Assembly (NCBI GenBank): GCA_025024175.1
Contig: QCXZ01000064.1
Location: 46,397,325 to 46,461,324, forward strand
Direction: 5' to 3'
DNA: 64,000 nt
Origin: Rhyzopertha dominica
Taxonomy: Eukaryota > Arthropoda > Insecta > Coleoptera > Bostrichidae
Below, in pieces: positions 58,165 to 64,000 of this stretch. Below the pieces are notes generated by a model. The model searched no databases, was not told where the DNA came from, and was given only the letters and a program-made list of their open reading frames with translations. Within the stretch, counting starts at the first letter, position 1. Each line of letters opens with the position of its first letter. The position numbers were made by a program, and so were the translations under genes.

Positions 58165-59137
58165 AAGCGTTTTAACTGCTCACGTTTTTCGGTATTTCTG
58201 GAAACCTCCATGTCCAGACTATTTGAAGATACATCCCCAGCTCCGCTTCCTAATGTAACAAATAGCCAATTGTGTGACTGTAAAACACAATTTCAAAACA
58301 AACTAAGGTCTGGACTAATTCTTTTAGCAATGCGAGAACATTCACCTTCGGGGGCATAGCAAATGTTCTTGCATACGATGCTCCTTATACCAGAGTGCTT
58401 GGTACCGCTTAACGCTTTGCGTCTGTATAAGTTAAGTTCTGCTTCACTTTTAGTTCTTGAATGTAAGCTTCTTGTTTATAGAAGGGAAAGGTTTTTGAAC
58501 TTTCATGCGACTTCCTTGGCACTTTACACATTTAATAGGATGTTCATGGAGAGATTTACCTTACACACAAACTTGCTCCTTATTACACCTTACCGCATTT
58601 ATAACCAAATTTCTGATATCTGAAGCAAATTATCGGAGAAGGAACGTAATGTCTATCTTATATATTATGGTAGAAAGCAACATGTATACTTGTGGTATCG
58701 GGTGCAGAATTGCTTCTCCAGTCAAAGTGACAGCTTGTACTTTTTAACAAACTTTAATGTAATATTCCAGTGTAGTATTACCATACACAAATGCTAACCA
58801 ATGAACAAACGATTAAAATAATACACAGGAAATGCGTGTTCGTCTTTGGCCAGTATCTTATAAAGAAAACCCGTCGTCAGATCGACACGTCTCTCGCTTT
58901 CTTGTTTTTTTTTGTACTTTGCTGAATGTTATACTTTTATTATTCATTTCTACATTCAAGGCAGGAGCTAAGAATCCAGGATCGGCATTAATGCTGCTTT
59001 CACATATTTATTAAGAACTAAACACCATTGTTGGCGGCTGGACCTTCACAAATATTAGAGCTAATGTATTTCAAGTTTCAAGACTAACAAAGGTTAAGTA
59101 ATATACATTCAATCAAGTAAGTTGTGGTTTTCTTATT
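58165..59137. repeat. Receptor 3' flank, copy B (pairs with 26690-28055)
   Basis: This is DNA downstream of receptor gene 3, alignable with the flank of gene 2 from the stop codon outward, apart from a ~700 bp gap. It has no conserved coding frame. Confidence 0.75.
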
Positions 59138-59803
59138 TCATTCCGATACCGACTGTATCAAAGTGAATACGCTGTAAAGATTTCGCAAAGTCTGAAAAAG
59201 AAATGATTATGTTCTTATAGTATATCGATACTCTTTTTGTAAAACATACCCACAGTATAGCTGGAATTCTGGTGGTCAACGGTGGAAACACGTATACATT
59301 ACGTTCTTTTTGGCTAAAAAGCAGAAACAGCAAAAGCATTTGCCTGTTACTTCTATCCCAGTTGTACCAGTCACGTTTGTAAAGTTCTCATGTGAAATTC
59401 TCGAACTGCAACATTGTACAATTCATTACACTCCAGGCTACTAGAAGTAAGTTCTGGAAGAGGTCATAGACTGTTTATATTTATCAAACTATGTAAAATG
59501 CTGCATTTAATTTACTTCGTTTGCGAGCTTGGGCTATAAGTGCAATAAGATTCTTTTAGTTTTTTAAAGTGGAAATATTTTTTTATTTCAAAACAAATAC
59601 ACAGCTAAAAGTAATAATAGGTAACACTGTGTTATGTAGTAGCTATTCTGGGAGGCAAATTTTTGATGCCTCGGCTACCGAACATGTCATTCTGCATCCG
59701 CAAAGTTGGTAAACTGTTTTGCTGATCTCAATGTTATAATACTAAAAGGTTCCTAGGCAGCATTTTGAAACCTCATTGATAATCTTGAAGAATAAAGTAG
59801 AAC

Positions 59804-60340
59804 TGATTGATTGATTGATTGAACCAGCGCATGGTCAGCATTTCTGTCACTCCTGGAGATATCGCCGGGCCTGTCGTCTACGCTGGGTTGGAGGGGTACA
59901 TGCTGATTACTAGTAGTGCGACTGCCTAGCGCATGTAAAGGAAATATAAGGACCGAAATGGAAAGGTTGTATAGGTACATTCATTTTCTTTGAATGTTTT
60001 TTCTTTTGCTGCTGTTGACATCATTGGTCCACTTCAGAGTAGCACGATTAATTTTTTGTTCCTTATCATTTCTAGCTATTATTCTTCGTTCTTCCTTGAC
60101 TTCTGAATTATCCTCTCTATAGTTGTTTTCGATGTAAAGTACGGTCTTCCTTTTTTTCGTTGGTCTCCACTTAGTTTCCAGGTATTCCTTAATCTTCCTT
60201 ATCTCCTAGACGTGTCCTTAGTATTTCGTCGCGAATATCTCTATTCCTTTTACGATAGGTCTTCCATTCAAGAGTTCCGCTTTTGCCGCACGCTTGATAT
60301 GTATTTGGTTGAATAACATTTTTGCCTTAGATTGCTGGGG
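59804..60340 (-). mobile_element. Non-LTR retrotransposon 3' end, (AATC)n tail
   Basis: On the minus strand this has a coding-like tail rich in K, R and E (60340-60000), then a 3' UTR and a terminal AATC repeat at 59804-59822. The UTR matches 4750-4900 in opposite orientation. It is inserted in intron 5 of receptor gene 3 in the same orientation as the gene. Confidence 0.6.
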
Positions 60341-60954
60341 TTTTTCTGAGTTGTATCTTGGCCTCAACAGTTTCTTCCAAGTTATTTCCGAACTTATTAT
60401 TGGCTTTTAATATATTTGCTTCTAGATTATAGTTGGGCGGAGGTCCGGATCCGCAGGGTGACCTTGCGGACCCGGTCTGTCGGACCCGCTCCAATGGATG
60501 AGAAAGTAAATGAAACCAATTACATATTCGGCGCCGATTCTTTAGCGGAACTATTGCAGTGGGTATTGAAGGCATAGACTTAGTTGGACATTCAATACTT
60601 TATAACTATATTCTACTGCAATGCCATTTGTTCACATTAGGCCAGTGTAATAGCATTTACCGGTAGATGTAAAGCTTTGCATATTATATATAGAGCCTCA
60701 AGTAGGAAAGTAGATAACCTACTTCAGTAGGGAGAATGTATGAAATGTTTACATCTAATACATTCTAGATTGCACTAAGGAAACGATTTATGCCATTTTG
60801 CAAGTGCCATAATCATAACCTATCCTAACCTACTATTAAGCAGAACTCTTACTATTTGTGAGAAACATTTCAAGCAATCACGATATCATTGTTTTTTGCA
60901 ACAGTCATAATTATTAAATGAGTAAGTATAATTCGTTTTTTTTAACTAAAATTC
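60341..60954. other. Intron DNA, nothing recognised
   Basis: A GC-rich patch at 60430-60500 (ggaccc and gcggac repeats) stands out. No gene or repeat family was identified. Confidence 0.4.
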
Positions 60955-61610
60955 AGTTAAATTATTGTTGTTATTGCATTCGATTTGCGATAAACTTACA
61001 CGGATTTAACGTAAACCAACCTAATCAAGAGTATTGAACGAATAACAAGCAAACATTCAAGTTACACTACACCGGTGTAGTTNTTCACAAATCAAAATAG
61101 TTTTTCTACAATGCATCAAACGTGTCCACATCAAAATTTCGGAAGTGTCAAAGACATAGCCCACCCATTATTTTATACGCGAAAGTAGTGAAATCTTCTG
61201 TAGAGAGCTGACTTCTGTTATGTAATTGACCAAATAGCAATTCAATAAAATGCTGATCCAAATTTTGAAGCGGAAGTTAAATTTTCATACTAAACACCTG
61301 AAAGATACTGAATTTATTTCATTGGATTCGAACAATTAATTCCAAATTGGATGAAATATTTGTCCCTCGTCTCGCCTGCTACAGGCCCTCTCATCAGGCA
61401 GTGACCCAGACCTCGCTACCGTCAATTCCAGCATCCTCTCTTTACCGTATTTTCATTTGTTGTCGCGAATTTTCTTGTATACGGCTCATTTTCTTCTCCG
61501 TTTTTTCACTGCTCTTCTCTCAACCTTCTCGTTCTTCTTCTCAATTTGATTTTTAACATCTTCTATTTTTGATTAAATTTCATTTCTCATTTCTCCACCG
61601 TTAGAACCCA
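60955..61610. repeat. Duplicated intron-5 block, copy B (pairs with 1-880)
   Basis: It matches the left edge of the window in the same orientation and lies between exons 5 and 6 of receptor gene 3. This places base 1 of the window inside intron 5 of gene 1. Confidence 0.65.
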
Positions 61611-62089
61611 ATTTCTAGCTGCACCTGTTGGTTTCTTCGCATCTCGCTTGATGTGTTTACTATTCGTTTCTGTTATAACCGCTAAATGGGCTTGCAATTT
61701 TTTGTCAAAGGTATAAAATTATGAGTAATTAGTAATTCTTGAACAAAAGGGGCTCGACGTCGCACTTGCAGGATCACGACTTTACCCTCAGGAAAACATG
61801 AAACGGTGCGCCGACATTTTATCCCACATCAAATGTAACACATTTTTCTGTTAAAATCTATAATAGTTTTTAAATTCCCACTTACAACTTTTATTATAAC
61901 TTGTGAGTATTCTTTTAACAAAATCACCTCATAAGTGAGTAATTAGTGCAACCAAGCACGCTAAGTTGTATCTATCAATTAGCGAAAATGAAAATTAAAT
62001 CTTAATATAAAAGAATAAACGTTACATCTTAGTTATCTTGCACTTCCGCTGATGTACACCGTATACAAGGGAAGCCAAATCTGCGCGCC
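61611..62089. other. Intron 5 of gene 3, shared with 34020-34180
   Basis: From about 61930 to 62060 it resembles gene 2 intron 5 sequence at 34020-34180. No other feature is seen. Confidence 0.45.
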
Positions 62090-62092
62090 GTA

Positions 62093-62175
62093 TTGTCTGC
62101 ATCAGCACTACAACCGTACTGTCGAGACTTGATAAGCCGAAACAGAAGTCCACGGTTGTTCTGGGGCAGACAGCA
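62093..62175 (+). ncRNA. Hammerhead ribozyme motif, copy 6
   Basis: Helix I AACCGTA (62112-62118) with CACGGTT (62151-62157) forms six pairs plus one mismatch. An outer helix GTCTGC (62095-62100) with GCAGAC (62166-62171) extends it. The core box is CTGTCGA (62119-62125), helix II is mostly paired, GAAA is at 62139-62142, and the cleavage triplet GTC at 62148-62150 is intact. It is orthologous in position to copies 3 and 5 relative to exon 5. The altered core box makes activity doubtful. Confidence 0.7.
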
Positions 62176-63393
62176 CTGCGCAGGAATATTTGTCAGTAAT
62201 TATATATTTAAGATAACGTGGACTTTGACAAGACTACTAATCTGTTGAACGGTGAGTTTGCTAACCGTCTTGATATTTATGACGCCTTAACGATCATACC
62301 ATAGATAACTTTCTACGATTGCAAATATGGTGATAATGATTGTAATGAATGTAATACCTCTGATGAAAGTAGTTCTCCGGTGAAACAGTACAGTGACGGT
62401 ACGAGAAAGAAGCTGATGATAAAGATGATCATTGTTTAGGTCCGCTCCTAGAATATCGGTTGATATTTCTCGAGGACTAGATATAATAATAACAAATAGG
62501 CGCCGACCTTTGGATGCATTAGAGCGAGAGCTCCTGGTCAAAAAACGACACGGACTATGCTGAGATTAAACTACAATTAAGAATCTGAATTAAAATATAA
62601 CAAGGTTTCAGTATGACATAAAGGCTTATTTCCCTTACTGACTTTTCCCTTTTATACAAAAAGGGTTAAAAAAGCTATATACTACTTCGTGAGCTCCCTG
62701 CAAAAATGCTTAAAACCGGCAACTATGCATAATATGAAATGCAACCTACCTTATATATCATATACAACATAATGGAATAAAACACCATTACCGATAGCAG
62801 AGGTATAGTCAATCTTCTTCACCCAAATGTTTCAATGAATGTCTTGGTGAACCTAGAAAAAAATATATGCAGATCAAGTCATTTATGGTGCTGCGAAATA
62901 CCAACCTCGTAAGATTGAAATTTTGCCTTATTATGAACAAAATACGTTTCCTTACAAGCTTATCGTGATGGTACCCATCGTTTTCTTCTAAGCCTTCGGA
63001 TATTTTTCGTAAGTATTCAATCAGCAATCTCATTTGCAAATGGCCATGAACACAAAAGTAAAAGAACATAAAGGCATATACGTAGATAGTAATACAGGCC
63101 AGTACAGCAAAAACAATAAACACTGTGAGAAAAGTCGCGTAGTGTATTAGATTGTTCTTATCCACAATTGGCCATTCTGGATGTATCCCCAAGAAAGCTG
63201 CGCTAAAACCCAGAATGGCTATGCTGAGTAGACTAATGTAAAACAGAAACTTAAACATGTCATTTAGTACATCGATGTCTTTATTCAGTTCGTCAGATGC
63301 TCGGTGAATAGGCCAAAATACACCGCGCATGATATTATCTAAGCAAATAATATTACCTTCCAATGCGGCTATTAGAATCACGACTACCACCTC

Positions 63394-64000
63394 CTAGAAT
63401 AAAACAAACACATTACATACATATGTATATTGAATAAAAATATTTGCGGTCGTCTACTTGTTAATATTAAGTTAAGACATCTTGGGGGAATTCGACCTGG
63501 TGGTAAAGATCAATGAATACTCTTTATTTTTGCCAGGCTTTTAACTGCTTTATTATAGTCTTCGTCGGAGCTTACTACAACAACAATCCAGTAATTACAT
63601 TAAGTTTATAAGAAGTGTAACACCAACATGTTACTTACAAATTTGAGTTTTATCTAGGCAGCTCTATTAAGAAACGAATATTTGAATATTTAACCAGTAT
63701 ATGGTAAATGTATTACGTATATAACACAATGCAGAAATTTTATGCACAATACAATGATTAAAACAAATAAAATGATATATACTTTGTAGTCAAATTCACA
63801 AGCCACTCATATTTCAATTTTGAATTTCGATTCCTAAATAATTTCTTATTATATGTGTATNTTGAANGCTTCTTATATGTTTAATATCAAAATTGCAGCA
63901 ATACTACCTAAAAGATTATGGCATAATACTTCAATTTTGAAAGATTTTAAAAGAAATCTCCAATAACTACTTAAATTTAGGTTTTATTACTTTAGTAAAA
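63394..64000. other. Intron 2 of receptor gene 3
   Basis: AT-rich DNA upstream of exon 3. Exon 2 is not reached before the window ends. N bases occur near 63861-63867. Confidence 0.45.

Larger units (their letters stand above)
59138..63393 (-). pseudogene. Insect odorant receptor gene 3 (7tm_6), exons 3-7, three stops
   Basis: Exons on the minus strand are 62906-63393, 62750-62852, 62358-62447, 59250-59405 and 59138-59191, with the same lengths and splice sites as gene 1 or 2. Exon 3 is fully open (includes GHLQMRLLIEYLRKI). Exon 4 has TGA at 62819-62821 (GGA in genes 1 and 2), exon 5 has TAA at 62436-62438 (TAC in the others), exon 6 has TGA at 59388-59390 (CTG in gene 2). Exon 7 still ends YSVFTLIQSVSE. 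Exons 1-2 should lie beyond base 64000. Intron 5 carries hammerhead copy 6 and a LINE 3' end. The three stops mean no full receptor can be made. Confidence 0.85.

Noticed and set aside
62287..62541. 84-codon minus-strand frame at gene 3 exon 5
   Set aside because: It is in the wrong frame and reads through the splice sites; the receptor frame here contains the TAA.
1..64000. tRNA, rRNA or snRNA genes
   Set aside because: No cloverleaf with A and B boxes or conserved rRNA segment was recognised by eye; a tRNAscan-SE run would be decisive.

Overview
This 64 kb window is AT-rich, repeat-dense eukaryotic DNA from an insect. The only host genes I can support are three tandem copies of one insect odorant receptor (7tm_6 family), all on the minus strand. 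That family is found only in insects. The order is not resolved; a beetle would fit. Scattered N bases indicate a draft-quality assembly.

Host genes. Comparing the three copies gives a consistent seven-exon model of 61, 179, 488, 103, 90, 156 and 54 nt, which sums to 376 codons plus a stop, a normal size for an insect odorant receptor. Gene 1 (8168 down to 2838) has exons 1-5, all open; exons 6-7 should lie beyond the left edge. Gene 2 (41396 down to 28056) has intact exons 3-7, but its exon 2 has lost 19 codons containing the first membrane segment, and only broken copies of exon 1 are seen upstream. Gene 3 (63393 down to 59138) has exons 3-7 with three in-frame stops, one each in exons 4, 5 and 6; its exons 1-2 would lie beyond the right edge. 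The introns have been expanded by transposons.

Left third (0-27 kb). Gene 1 is followed by a mariner-type element with roughly 185 bp inverted ends (9829-11412), a pogo/Tigger transposase relic, a 1 kb fold-back element (12922-13975), a second mariner-type element (14185-15882) nested in a two-ORF LINE (15884-19700, minus), a small MITE, and relics of a THAP-plus-DDE transposon (24194-25553).

Middle (28-42 kb). Gene 2 intron 5 holds a mariner relic, a LINE 5' fragment, an LTR-element gag split by a second fold-back (32217-33372), an internally deleted mariner (34372-35304) and hammerhead copies. Its intron 2 holds a short hairpin, Penelope-like inverted repeats and a GC-rich tandem-repeat block.

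Right third (42-64 kb). This contains a Copia element with LTRs and a tRNA-iMet-type primer site (41955-46458), a Gypsy element with LTRs, primer site and target duplication (48137-52581), a BEL/Pao fragment, a second Gypsy gag-protease fragment, and gene 3.

The most interesting signal is a family of six hammerhead-ribozyme motifs on the plus strand in the introns downstream of exon 5 of all three receptor genes (about 1.64, 1.89, 2.62, 35.35, 35.64 and 62.12 kb). Each has the CUGANGA box, a helix II hairpin, a GAAA box, a tiny helix III and a long helix I. The 250-290 bp tandem spacing and the minimal helix III match the retrozyme and Penelope-associated hammerheads known from animals. The copy at 1641-1690 retains every core element.
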